Assembly (NCBI GenBank): GCA_045585955.1
Contig: JAZMZK010000021.1
Coordinates: 1 to 42,305, forward strand
From: SIG78 sp045585955
GTDB lineage: Bacteria; Verrucomicrobiota; Lentisphaeria; Victivallales; Victivallaceae
DNA length: 42,305 nucleotides
Direction: 5' to 3'
Positions 25,372 to 34,334 of the stretch are shown here, piece after piece. The position numbers were made by a program, and so were the translations under genes. Numbering within the stretch: position 1 is the first letter of the stretch; every line of letters begins with the position of its first letter. Under the pieces are notes generated by a model. It made no database searches and was not told where the DNA came from. It saw only the letters and a list, made by a program, of their open reading frames with translations.

Positions 25372-28300
25372 TTATTCAATTATCAGCGACAGTAATCTGC
25401 CGGGGTCGTGGAACGCTCCGTCGATGCCGCGCCCCAATTCCAGACGGTACTGGAACTGGCGTTTTTCCCAGTCGCTGTCGGCAATCAGCAACGCAAAACC
25501 GATCACATTGCCGGGACGGGGGCTGGTGTTCAGCTCGCTCCACGGTATGGCAAAGCGGTAGATGGTTTTGCCTTGTTTTTCATCACGCATCATTTGAACT
25601 TCAGCTCGGCTTTTTCTGCCGCCGGGATTGACAAATACTTCCGGCTTGCCGTTGACCAATGCCGCAGTATAGAGCCGGTCGGTGCCGATGAACCCGGTCT
25701 GATTGAGCATCTTGCGTTTTACGGCATCGCGGGTGGTTTCAAAGGCAAACTGGATGCTGTCGCCCTTCCAGATCGACTTGCCGCTCCACGGCGTGATATG
25801 TTTTTCATCATAAACAGTCACGCTCAAAAGAAAATGTTTGTTGTTATAAGCAATACGCACATCGGCACTGCAATCGGCATCATCTGACCACACTTTATTG
25901 GCCACACTGTCGAGGTCGTTGATATAAGTTCTGCCATCCATTTTTACCAGTACCGGCAATTTTTCCAGTTCATTGATTGCCGGAGCCTTACGCAACGGCA
26001 GTGTTGGCAGACTGCCGTTGAAATCGTAATTCTGACCGGCAGTTGCGGCGGTAAGTTTATACTTTGTATCGCCCGGCACTACGAGATTTTTCAGCTTGAA
26101 ATCCACCGGAGTGATAACTTCCGGAAGCAATGTTACTTCCTGTGCGGATGTTTTTCCAGCGGCTTGGAGCTGCAAACGGGTTTTCAATGCTGAACCGGTC
26201 AGATTTTTCACAAAACTCCTTACCGTATCGCCCCGGTAAAGCATGGCATCCATCGTAAGTTCCGGCAGTTGGCAGGTACCTTGCTGCAAAGCCTTTGCCA
26301 CGACTTCCACCGGAGCGGAGGTTTCCAGATAAAGCGGAGCGGCGGTCAGTTCAAGAATCATATTGCCGCCCTCTTTTTTCAGCGGCATAGCCACACCTTG
26401 CATATCAAAAAGTTTCAAGCCGGGCACAGCCGGACAGCGGAAAGTTGCTTTGATATTGAAGTCTGTCGGCTGACTGCTGATCCACAGCGGAACCACCGTT
26501 GTATTGCCCCGTTTGAAAACATAACATTGCAACGCCTGATACTGAAGTTTGAGCTGTTTGATAAATTTTACATGAGCCAGATGCCGTGCCGCCGCCGCAA
26601 AAACCGCCGCCGCCGGTCGGGCGTTTTCGTGATCCATAATGCCGAACAACCGTGCAGGACCGTCATTGCCGGAGCGGAAGTTGAAGTAGAGCATGAATTC
26701 CAGTTCCGGCATGGACTTGGCAAGCACAAAGTCAGCCGCCAGAGCTTTGGCTTCGTTTATGGCATACGAGTTGTCGATTTCTTCTCCGGCGGTGCGGGCG
26801 TAGCCGCGTTCCTGAATGGAAAGACGCTTTTTGCCGTCGGCGGAAGCGATTTTGTACGCATCCAGAACAATAGCTTTGAATTCACCGTTGACCGGGTCTT
26901 TTGCCACCCAGTTTGGTCCGAAAGTATTGCCGGAACTGTAAGCATCCAGCGACAGACCGTCGAAGTGATTTTTGAGTTGCGGCCACACCTTCCGCAAAAG
27001 CGGATAACGCGGTACAGCTTTATTGTCGTGCCCGGTAACGGTCAAACCGGTAACGACCACATCGGGATCGACCGCGTGGAACGCATCGCAAACGACCTTG
27101 GAGAGTTTTACAAAATGTTCTTCAGCATAGGGATAACGCAGTACACTGCAATCGAGTTCATCATACAATATCCAGTATTTGATCCTGCCTTTGTACTGTT
27201 TGGCAAGTGCCGTTACCCGTTTGGCGGCTTCCTGAAAATAATCATCGCCATAAGGCAGTTTGCCCTGTTTGAGTTTTGCCGGATCGGGCTTGAATCCGGG
27301 CATGAATCTGCCGGGCGGCATAATCAGAGTACCGACCAGCTGCATATTATTTTTTTCGGCGGCGGCAAGAGTTTGCTCCATAACTTTGAAGTTGCTTTTT
27401 TCCACAAATCTACCGAAAAATGCGGTGGCTTTCAACCCGCACCCGATCAGGCGTTGAGCATCAACATTCTGCCATCCGATCTCGCCATCCCACGGCGAAA
27501 AAGCAAACATTTTATCCGGATTTGCCAACGGTTTTTCCACCGCCACAAAACCGCCGCGGTATCGGACAGGCTCGCCGTTTTCGCTCCATTGGGCGGCAAC
27601 CGTGTAAAAACCGGGATCTTTCAAGCGGGGGTATTCCACTTTGAATGTACCAATACTCTGTTCGGGCAAAGTAAAAACGCTTTCTTTTTCCCAGACCTTT
27701 TTGCCGTAAAAATCTGATAAGGTTATTTTTACCGGCAATTTTTGAATTTTCTTTGAAGCATTTTCAAACTGGAAAGTCGAATACGGCACGCCGGTTTTCA
27801 GCATCAATCCCTGATTATTGATTTCGCCGTGGCGGACCTGATAAAGCGAAACTTTTCCGGTATCCGGAACCAGCCGTTCCAGCACAATATCTTTGACATC
27901 CATCTTGCTTGCATGGAGGTTGTTGCCGGCGGTAAGTGCTATGACCATTCTGCCGGTACGCGGCAGCGGAGTAAACTCCACAGCATAAGTTCTGTATCCA
28001 TTGCTATCAGCCTTGCCGACTGCCTTTGCCTGATGCACGACATCGTTCTTTTTTTTGGTCGGGAAAAGCGTACAGCGTAAACGCCCGTTCACCGGATAGC
28101 GGCTTTTGAACGAAAAACGCATGGGCCCCTGAATATTATCATATATAGAATAAACCGTATAGTTCCACATCGCCCGCTTTCCAGCCGGAATATCGGCAGT
28201 AAAATTATTACCGTTCTGCCGGATTCCGGCACAATCATCAAAAGTGCGGTACGACCAGTGATCGCGGATCAGGTTTACGCCGGAGGGTCTGGCATTTATC

Positions 28301-28890
28301 CGCCCTTGATCCGCACTCTTTTTTCTGGCAGATACCGGTTCTATGGAGATATTGTCAAACAGCACTCTGCCGGAAACATTGGCTCCGCCGAAACGCAATA
28401 TCAGAAAATCCCTTCCGGCAGGCAGATCATCCGGCAATGTAAATTCGCCGCTGAAAACAGTCCACGGCAGCACCCCGCCGCCGCGATGGGTCGGCAATGT
28501 ACCTTTTATCCAGAGATTGATATTTTTCTTTTGGCCGTCGGGCAGTACGGCTCTCCGCTGCAAATACATCTGCACCCAGCCATCCTTTATGGCTTCAACT
28601 TTTATCTGCATGGAAATCCAGAAGCGTTTTTCATTTGCCGGGAGCTTGACTTCCATACTGATACCGGCGGCACGGACAGAATTCTCCGCCTTTACCAATG
28701 CGGCAAATCCGCCATGACCGGGCTCCTGACACGGCGTTACTTCCGGAGTAAAAAACGGTTCACGCCAATTACCCCGGTAAGGCTTCCACGGCTTGATGCC
28801 TTTTTCAAAATCGCCATTGGGCACAACAGCGGCTCCGGCTTGGGTTATACTCCAGAGCATCAGAAACAATAACAATAATTTGTGCAGCAT
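25372..28890 (-). CDS. Large secreted multidomain glycoside hydrolase (clan GH-A-like) with CBM9-like C-terminus
   Basis: It has 1172 residues from the ATG at 28890 (GGGAG 7 bases upstream); the longer open frame adds 42 residues lacking secretion features. A signal peptide (about 1-21) is followed by a CBM4/9-like beta-sandwich (about 23-185, NGDFEKG to FDNISIE), a second sandwich (about 205-340), an Ig-like domain (about 345-452), and a TIM barrel (about 460-775). Likely acid/base and nucleophile are E578 in WILYDELD and E694 in SIQERGY. A linker domain then leads to a C-terminal CBM9-like domain (about 985-1172) with WKGDSIQFAF. The usual N-E before the acid/base is D-E here. It probably acts on a complex glycan at the cell surface. 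It is 29 bases downstream of its presumed regulator. Confidence 0.83.
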   Translation of the reverse strand: MLHKLLLLFLMLWSITQAGAAVVPNGDFEKGIKPWKPYRGNWREPFFTPEVTPCQEPGHGGFAALVKAENSVRAAGISMEVKLPANEKRFWISMQIKVEAIKDGWVQMYLQRRAVLPDGQKKNINLWIKGTLPTHRGGGVLPWTVFSGEFTLPDDLPAGRDFLILRFGGANVSGRVLFDNISIEPVSARKKSADQGRINARPSGVNLIRDHWSYRTFDDCAGIRQNGNNFTADIPAGKRAMWNYTVYSIYDNIQGPMRFSFKSRYPVNGRLRCTLFPTKKKNDVVHQAKAVGKADSNGYRTYAVEFTPLPRTGRMVIALTAGNNLHASKMDVKDIVLERLVPDTGKVSLYQVRHGEINNQGLMLKTGVPYSTFQFENASKKIQKLPVKITLSDFYGKKVWEKESVFTLPEQSIGTFKVEYPRLKDPGFYTVAAQWSENGEPVRYRGGFVAVEKPLANPDKMFAFSPWDGEIGWQNVDAQRLIGCGLKATAFFGRFVEKSNFKVMEQTLAAAEKNNMQLVGTLIMPPGRFMPGFKPDPAKLKQGKLPYGDDYFQEAAKRVTALAKQYKGRIKYWILYDELDCSVLRYPYAEEHFVKLSKVVCDAFHAVDPDVVVTGLTVTGHDNKAVPRYPLLRKVWPQLKNHFDGLSLDAYSSGNTFGPNWVAKDPVNGEFKAIVLDAYKIASADGKKRLSIQERGYARTAGEEIDNSYAINEAKALAADFVLAKSMPELEFMLYFNFRSGNDGPARLFGIMDHENARPAAAVFAAAARHLAHVKFIKQLKLQYQALQCYVFKRGNTTVVPLWISSQPTDFNIKATFRCPAVPGLKLFDMQGVAMPLKKEGGNMILELTAAPLYLETSAPVEVVAKALQQGTCQLPELTMDAMLYRGDTVRSFVKNLTGSALKTRLQLQAAGKTSAQEVTLLPEVITPVDFKLKNLVVPGDTKYKLTAATAGQNYDFNGSLPTLPLRKAPAINELEKLPVLVKMDGRTYINDLDSVANKVWSDDADCSADVRIAYNNKHFLLSVTVYDEKHITPWSGKSIWKGDSIQFAFETTRDAVKRKMLNQTGFIGTDRLYTAALVNGKPEVFVNPGGRKSRAEVQMMRDEKQGKTIYRFAIPWSELNTSPRPGNVIGFALLIADSDWEKRQFQYRLELGRGIDGAFHDPGRLLSLIIE

Positions 28891-28919
28891 AAAAAATCTC
28901 CCGTTTGTCTGTATTGTTA

Positions 28920-30020
28920 CTATATGGAATTCCGTTTCTTGAATAAGAAATCCACATATTTTTCCTGCGGCGAACTCTCTCTTGAATAAAGCATTTTTAC
29001 TGCTTCGCGGCCGCACTCGGATAAATTCATATCAAAAGCAGTTATTCCCACCGCATTGGCTGCCAGCAAAGGACTGTCGGACAGACTGATTATTGATACA
29101 TCTTCCGGCACATTCCGAGAACATGTTTTGAATACATTGAACGCTTCCAACGCCTGATTGGGGTAAACGCATATAATACCGTCGATCTCATTCAGACAGT
29201 GCTGTAATGTTATAAGTCTTGCCCAGCATTGACCGGGCTGGGAAGAAGCAAAAAGCTCGTTGTTCAAATTGAATTCAAGACCATTTTCTTCGAGGGCATG
29301 GCGGAAAGCCGCCCGTACCGGATTGCTCCATGCGGGGCCTTCGTGGATCAGGAAAAGATTTTTTCTGCCGCGTTCAGCCAACAATCTGACCGCGTTATGC
29401 ACCATCTCCTGTCTTTGCGGATAGATATTGCTGATCCGGGCAAGAAGCATCTGCCAGTTCTGATAATACTCCGGACGGGTGTTGACCAGTGCGATACGAC
29501 ATTCTTTATTCAGCAGAAAATCAAGTATGTAGCGGTAATTGCTGAAGTTATCCAGCAGAACCAACGCCCCGTCGGGAATAGTTTTGACGCTTTGCCAGTC
29601 CACATCGCCCTGCACATCGCTTTTGGTAAGCGGTATCAAACGGATCCTGCCGCCGCAGCGTTCGGCTTGCTCAACGGCACTGTTCAGAATGGGGGATTGT
29701 TCAACTTTAAGCTCCAGCGGACAATGAATAAGGTAATATATAACAGCCGGGGAACGCGTTGCAGTAAAAGAACCCCTGCCCTGAAAACGCACAATATCGC
29801 CCTGCAGAACCAGTTCATCCAATGCCCGGGTCACGGTCATATAAGCTACATTGAACCGCTTTTTCAGCTCTTGAGTGCCGGGCAGACGGGTTCCCGGCGG
29901 CAATTTGGCAAACTCTGCCGACAAGCCTTCGACCAGCTGTTTATGCAGACTGCCGGCATTCCCGCCGTACTCCAGAACAAAAGTTTTTTCCGGTTTATCC
30001 ATCACCCAAGCCATTCGCAA
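28920..30020 (-). CDS. Transcriptional regulator with GntR-type HTH and LacI-type ligand domain
   Basis: It has 366 residues. A winged helix-turn-helix of the GntR type lies at about 25-95 (LPGTQELKKRFNVAYMTVTRAL, then GDIVRFQGRGSF). A periplasmic-binding-protein-like sensor domain follows (about 105-355), as in LacI/AraR proteins that sense sugars. The best start is TTG at 30020, with AAGGTGAG 9 bases upstream; the ATGs at 30014 and 30002 are alternatives. A consensus promoter lies directly in front, leaving a leader of about 15 bases. It heads the operon with the glycosidase and the pseudopilin-like protein and most likely controls it in response to a sugar. Confidence 0.9.
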   Translation of the reverse strand: MRMAWVMDKPEKTFVLEYGGNAGSLHKQLVEGLSAEFAKLPPGTRLPGTQELKKRFNVAYMTVTRALDELVLQGDIVRFQGRGSFTATRSPAVIYYLIHCPLELKVEQSPILNSAVEQAERCGGRIRLIPLTKSDVQGDVDWQSVKTIPDGALVLLDNFSNYRYILDFLLNKECRIALVNTRPEYYQNWQMLLARISNIYPQRQEMVHNAVRLLAERGRKNLFLIHEGPAWSNPVRAAFRHALEENGLEFNLNNELFASSQPGQCWARLITLQHCLNEIDGIICVYPNQALEAFNVFKTCSRNVPEDVSIISLSDSPLLAANAVGITAFDMNLSECGREAVKMLYSRESSPQEKYVDFLFKKRNSI

Positions 30021-30040
30021 CAGTTAAAACTCACCTTATC

Positions 30041-30069
30041 ATTATACCATGAAAAGCGGTCTCTTTCAA
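30041..30069 (-). promoter_or_regulatory. Strong promoter of the regulator-glycosidase operon
   Basis: On the minus strand TTGAAA (30069-30064), a 17-base spacer and TATAAT (30046-30041) are seen. Transcription would begin near 30034, within the AAGGTGAG ribosome site (30037-30030), so the leader is very short. This supports the start at TTG 30020. Confidence 0.78.
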
Positions 30070-30271
30070 GATACAACCGGCAATAAAAACAGCAAAAATA
30101 TATAGATAATACTGCTTTCACCATACTTTGCTTGTAGATAACTTGATTGCAGAGTGTTCATACCGTAATGATTTTTTGATGTTTTACGGTTTTTCCATGC
30201 AACAAATATGCTTGTTGCCTGTCTTTATACGAAGATATTTTTTGGATTTGCACACAGGATTTAATTGTTTT

Positions 30272-30493
30272 ATGGATTTCAGCAATCAGCCAAATTCTGC
30301 GGATAAAAACGATACAGAACTCATTGAAGCTGTAAAAAACGGTTCGCAGGAAGCATTTGAAGAAATAGTTTCACGCTACCGGCAAAGACTTTATCAGACC
30401 GCCTACGCTATTTTAAGTTCTCACCACGATGCTGAAGAAGTTACCCAGGATGCTCTGATCAAGGCTTACAGGGCTTTGCCGAACTTCCGGGGG
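30272..30493 (+). pseudogene. Truncated ECF sigma factor (region 2 only)
   Basis: From the ATG at 30272 (AGGA 12 bases before) residues 1-74 are a clear ECF sigma region 2: DTELIEAVKNGSQEAFEEIV, then RLYQTAYAIL, HHDAEEVTQDALIKAYRAL and NFRG. Just where region 2.4 should continue (F-x-T-W-L-x-x-I) the similarity stops, and region 4 is missing. The frame goes on without a stop into unrelated discoidin-like sequence. It looks like a decayed gene joined to another by deletion. The frame also opens earlier at TTG 30128, but those residues are not sigma-like. Confidence 0.75.
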
Positions 30494-31059
30494 TATCACA
30501 CCGCCAATGACAATGTTTCCCATCGGGCAGTTTACCGCTGCACTCCCGAAGCCGATGCTCCGGCAGAAAAAGGCACGGTCAAACTCAAGCCGGGCAAACT
30601 TTTTGACCGCCGCCGGGCGTATGCTCAAGGCAATGCCGATAACCGTAAATACACCTTGTGTGACCGGGTGGCAGGCTGGACGACTTCCGGACCGATTACT
30701 ATTGAAATCGACCTGAAAAACCGGTATCGCTGAATAGAGTGGAACTCTTTTATACCGGCAGTTTGCGGGATGTTACAGTATCGGTAAGCAGCAACGGCAA
30801 AAAGTATACCCAAGTGGGATTTTTCCCTGCCGGTAAAAATAGCTTTCTCAAATACGGTATCCGCAAAAAAACTTTGCAGCTGTCGGAAAGTGCCCCCAAA
30901 GGTGCCAAAATCAAGCTGGAATTTGCCGCCTCTGACAATCCCGGTGCCATCGAAAAAGGTGCCGTACCGCAACTGTTTGCCAAACCGCTGCTGCTGAAAT
31001 TGCCCTGGCAGAAAGCCAATTTCATGCTTGCAGAAATCGAACTGTGGAGTGCTGAATAA
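30494..31059 (+). pseudogene. 3' remnant of a protein with F5/8 (discoidin)-like C-terminal domain, frameshifted
   Basis: The frame of the sigma fragment continues to a stop at 30731-30733 with LCDRVAGWTTSGPITIEIDL, a discoidin-like strand pattern. The pattern resumes one frame over at about 30730 (LNRVELFYTGSLRDVTVSVS) and runs to 31059, ending in MLAEIELWSAE. One lost base near 30729 explains the break. Proteins ending this way are usually secreted glycosidases, so this is probably the tail of one whose front was deleted when it fused to the sigma fragment. Confidence 0.7.
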
Positions 31060-31074
31060 GCAAGTTCGCTTTGC

Positions 31075-31099
31075 CGGGAGGGGGATTTTACCCCTCCCG
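31075..31099 (+). terminator. Hairpin after the discoidin-like remnant
   Basis: CGGGAGGGG (31075-31083) and CCCCTCCCG (31091-31099) are exact complements around a seven-base loop. Only a weak T-run (CTCTTTT) follows, so termination is plausible but not certain. Confidence 0.5.
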
Positions 31100-31133
31100 A
31101 AAGCACTCTTTTGCACAATTATCCTAATGTGAT

Positions 31134-31164
31134 TTGATTTTTTTTGCATTTTTTGCGGTATAAT
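31134..31164 (+). promoter_or_regulatory. Probable promoter of the CBM-like secreted protein
   Basis: TTGATT (31134-31139) and a perfect TATAAT (31159-31164) are 19 bases apart, which is longer than ideal. The leader to the ATG at 31251 would be about 80 bases. Confidence 0.5.
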
Positions 31165-31250
31165 GCCTTTTTTTTAATTGCAATATCAAATTTGCTGAAT
31201 TATCTTGTTTGTCGTACACAACTGAAAATTCTCAAAGAAAGGCTTGAAAA

Positions 31251-31769
31251 ATGAAAAAATTTTCAATTTTTATGGCGGCTCTGTTCGGTTTTTCCGCAAT
31301 GGTCATGGCTGATAATCTCGTGCAGAATGGCGAATTTGAAAAGCTCGATAAAAAAGGCAGACCCGTCGGCTGGACAGCAAGTGTCAGCAAAGGCGGCACC
31401 ATCAAAGCCGCTGCCGCCGGGGCTCCCGACGGCGGTTCGGTAACTTTTACTTTGCCGGAAAACGGCAAATTCGACCTCCGGCAGCTTATGACCAATGTGC
31501 TTAAACCCAACACCAGATACGAAGTCAGTTTCAAGGTGCGGGGCAAAGATTTCAAAGCCGCCAATCTGGCGATGATCTTTATCAACGAAGGCTGGACCAA
31601 GAGCAGCGGCATCCGCAAAATTGCCGTTACCGACCAGTGGAAAGAGTACAAAAGTGTAGTCAAGACTCCGGATTTCAAAAAACTTGTTTCGCTGATTTTT
31701 TACAGCACCAAAGCCACCGGCACCATTGAAATTTGCGATGTGGAAGTGGAGCTGCCGGACAACGACTGA
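31251..31769 (+). CDS. Small secreted carbohydrate-binding (CBM4/9-like) protein
   Basis: It has 172 residues. A signal peptide (1-20, MKKFSIFMAALFGFSAMVMA) is followed by a single beta-sandwich: NLVQNGEFEKLDKKGRPVGW, then LKPNTRYEVSFKVRGKD, and a last strand IEICDVEVELPD. This is the layout of CBM4/9/22-type modules, which bind glycan chains. It has no catalytic domain, so it probably binds sugar outside the cell. A terminator separates it from the GH36-like gene, although the ribosome site of that gene begins right after the terminator's T-run, so some read-through is likely. Confidence 0.82.
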   Translation: MKKFSIFMAALFGFSAMVMADNLVQNGEFEKLDKKGRPVGWTASVSKGGTIKAAAAGAPDGGSVTFTLPENGKFDLRQLMTNVLKPNTRYEVSFKVRGKDFKAANLAMIFINEGWTKSSGIRKIAVTDQWKEYKSVVKTPDFKKLVSLIFYSTKATGTIEICDVEVELPDND

Positions 31770-31786
31770 TTTTTCAGTAAACCAAA

Positions 31787-31820
31787 TCCCGGGGTAAAAC
31801 CTTTGCCCCGGATTTTTTTT
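31787..31820 (+). terminator. Rho-independent terminator between the CBM-like and GH36-like genes
   Basis: CCGGGG (31789-31794) pairs with CCCCGG (31806-31811), extended by one TC/GA step with a bulge, and is followed by eight T residues (31813-31820). The GAGG ribosome site of the next gene starts at 31821, so the terminator may act as an attenuator. Confidence 0.75.
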
Positions 31821-31835
31821 GAGGATATATTATTT

Positions 31836-34313
31836 ATGTTGAAAATCGAAAAAAATTCTCTCCTTGTAAATTCGCAGAAGTTTGCATTCCCGGCGGTGCG
31901 TTTGAGTATAAATTCTCAAATCTACACCTTTTCCGGCGAAGGCAAAACCATTGGCAAGCTGGCAAGAGAGTACACCGCAAATGGTGTGACCATTCAGGTC
32001 AAAATCGAATTGGTGCACGAAAATCTGCTCCGCAAATATGTAAAAATCTTTTCGGAAAAGCTTCTCCCCACTCCGGACTGGGTGGAAGTCGACCGCCAGA
32101 AAGTCGCCGACCCGGCGTTAAAACGCATTGGCTACAAAGCCACTACATTGATCACCGGCAGGCCCCAGGCCGAAGAAGCCGGAGGCTCCCTGATGCCCGG
32201 CTGCGGCTACCCCTTGATCGGCAAAAAGTTCTATGCGGGGATCGAACACCCTGCCGCCTTTGCCACGGTGGAAAAGTCTTCTGCAAACAGTGCCGAATAC
32301 GCTCTGACCCAGCACCCGGTGTGGAGCGAAAATAACACCATCGAGCTTGCTCCTGTTGTCATCGGCTGGGCGAAAGATCCGGAAAACGCCCTCCGGGACT
32401 ATGTGGACAGCATCCGGCTGGCTCCCCGGAAAACGCCCATGGTATCGCTGTGCAGTTTCTGGAGTGACCCTTACCTCGGCAACTACGAGTATTTGATCGC
32501 TCCCGAAAATTACAAGAGTTTTGTGGATGCCTTTTACCAACTGGGCTTTAAGCCCACAGTTTACACGCTGGATGCCGGTTGGCAGGATCGCCAGAGCATA
32601 TTTGAGCCCAAGCCATCTTTCGGTGGTCAGCAGGGGTTGGATGAGCTTGCAAAACATATCCGCAAGCGGGGCAGCCGCCTTGGCTTGTGGCTTTCCCACA
32701 ACGGGCCTATGGGCATAGCTCCGGAATATCTGGAAAAATCCGGTTACGATGTGGGTTCCGGCGAAAGCAGCAGCTATTGCGGCAGCGGCTACGGTGTTTT
32801 GCTCAATAAAGAGTACGAAAAGGTTTTGGGCGACCGCTTTGTAAAACTCGCCCGCTCCGGGGCACTGCACTTTAAGCTCGACTGGGACAACGATTGCGCA
32901 ACCAACGAAAAATACAAAGAAAAATACCCCACCCGCAACCATGTCCGGGAAGGCTCCATCGACGCGATCATCCGCATTGCCCAACGCATAAACAAGGTCA
33001 ATCCCGATTTGATGATGCGTTACGGCTGGTGGCCCAGTCCGTGGTGGCTCAAATACACTCACCACATCTTTCTTTCGGACAGCGGCGATTCGGAGTATTC
33101 CACACTGCCCGCCCGCACCCAGCGGGATTCGGCGGCGACCTACCGGGATACGATATATTACTGCAATTTCAACCGGGACAACAGTGCATTTCCGCTGGAT
33201 GCCATTGACAATCACGAATTTCCTCACGCATTGCGGAATCCATTCCACGAAGACCCCGGTACCATTGCCAATATAGCCATGCTTGCTGTAATGCGTGGCT
33301 GCAGTTATCTGCCATTGAAGCTTCAACCCGAAGCATTGGAGCCATGGTTTGTGGAAATCTTGCGTAATACACTGGATTTTGCCCGCTCTTACGGCAAAAA
33401 ACTTTACGGCAGCCGTTCCAGAATGATTGGCGGCAACCCCAATGCCGGAGAAATCTACGGTTTCCGGTACGAGCAAGCCGATGGCAGTGCAATTTGTATG
33501 CTGCGGAATCCTTCCACCATGCCGCAGGAGTTTTGCTGGAACACTGAAAAGCGTTCAGGGGTGTGGATTTACCCATACTTTGCCCGTTATACGGCAGGGG
33601 AAAAGATCGTTTTTGCTCCCCATGAAGTGAAGGTTATTGTATTGAGCAGAAAACGCCTTGCGCTGCCTTATGAACAACCTTTCCAGATCACCCGGCAAAG
33701 TGATGGCTCGCAAGAGTTCCGCTTCCCCGCCCAGCTGGCGGTCAACAGTAAAGTTCAGCCCATGGTGGGCGAAATCTACCGCATAGGTTCCACCGAAGTT
33801 GAGTGGAAGATCATGAAAGAGATCGAAGATGGTCTGGAAGTGATTTTCAAGCTCAAACTGCCCTACCGTATGCGGAACACTACAATCAATGCAGTTATTG
33901 CCGCCGATGATCCTGATAAAGTGGATCTGCGTGCCCGGGTATCCCGCTACGCCGCCGATTTCGGCAGTTGTTACGAAGAACCCATTACCCGGTACAGCCA
34001 CGGCGTTGCCGGGCACGGTATCAGGAAAAACCCCGAAGTCGAAGTCCCGGAAAGTGCCGGACTCTTTTCGCTGCCCGCTGCCGAAGGGGGCGAAGCGTAC
34101 TACTCGCTTTTCTTCAAAGGCGTTAAATCCTTCGATCAGATCAAATTGAGTGTTTCAGGCATTTATGCAGTGTCCCGGGAAGCAATAAAACGCAGCTGGT
34201 CGCCCAAATTTCTGGAAGAAGGCTGCACCGTGCCCCAGCACCCGGAAGGGTTCCCCATGGCAGAATTTATTGAGTTGCCCGACCCGAAAGATTATCCGCC
34301 GCCCACAGTTTGA
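31836..34313 (+). CDS. GH36-like alpha-galactosidase-type glycoside hydrolase
   Basis: It has 825 residues from the ATG at 31836; the longer frame starts at TTG 31803 inside the terminator. There is no signal peptide, so it acts in the cytoplasm. An N-terminal beta-sandwich (about 1-195) precedes a clan GH-D TIM barrel: TLDAGWQDR (244-252), RLGLWLSHNG (281-290), the likely nucleophile D349 in HFKLDWDND, and the likely acid/base D415 or D418 in FLSDSGDSE. A beta-sandwich C-terminus follows. Such enzymes release alpha-galactose or alpha-N-acetylgalactosamine. The next gene starts 21 bases downstream with AAGGAG, so the two form an intracellular pair. Confidence 0.85.
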   Translation: MLKIEKNSLLVNSQKFAFPAVRLSINSQIYTFSGEGKTIGKLAREYTANGVTIQVKIELVHENLLRKYVKIFSEKLLPTPDWVEVDRQKVADPALKRIGYKATTLITGRPQAEEAGGSLMPGCGYPLIGKKFYAGIEHPAAFATVEKSSANSAEYALTQHPVWSENNTIELAPVVIGWAKDPENALRDYVDSIRLAPRKTPMVSLCSFWSDPYLGNYEYLIAPENYKSFVDAFYQLGFKPTVYTLDAGWQDRQSIFEPKPSFGGQQGLDELAKHIRKRGSRLGLWLSHNGPMGIAPEYLEKSGYDVGSGESSSYCGSGYGVLLNKEYEKVLGDRFVKLARSGALHFKLDWDNDCATNEKYKEKYPTRNHVREGSIDAIIRIAQRINKVNPDLMMRYGWWPSPWWLKYTHHIFLSDSGDSEYSTLPARTQRDSAATYRDTIYYCNFNRDNSAFPLDAIDNHEFPHALRNPFHEDPGTIANIAMLAVMRGCSYLPLKLQPEALEPWFVEILRNTLDFARSYGKKLYGSRSRMIGGNPNAGEIYGFRYEQADGSAICMLRNPSTMPQEFCWNTEKRSGVWIYPYFARYTAGEKIVFAPHEVKVIVLSRKRLALPYEQPFQITRQSDGSQEFRFPAQLAVNSKVQPMVGEIYRIGSTEVEWKIMKEIEDGLEVIFKLKLPYRMRNTTINAVIAADDPDKVDLRARVSRYAADFGSCYEEPITRYSHGVAGHGIRKNPEVEVPESAGLFSLPAAEGGEAYYSLFFKGVKSFDQIKLSVSGIYAVSREAIKRSWSPKFLEEGCTVPQHPEGFPMAEFIELPDPKDYPPPTV

Positions 34314-34334
34314 ACATAACAAGGAGTATGATTT

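Noticed and set aside
26269..27717. 482-codon open frame on the plus strand
   Set aside because: Antisense to the large glycosidase, whose domains and catalytic motifs are clear on the other strand.
32118..33476. 452-codon open frame on the minus strand
   Set aside because: Antisense to the GH36-like gene; composition is that of a shadow frame.
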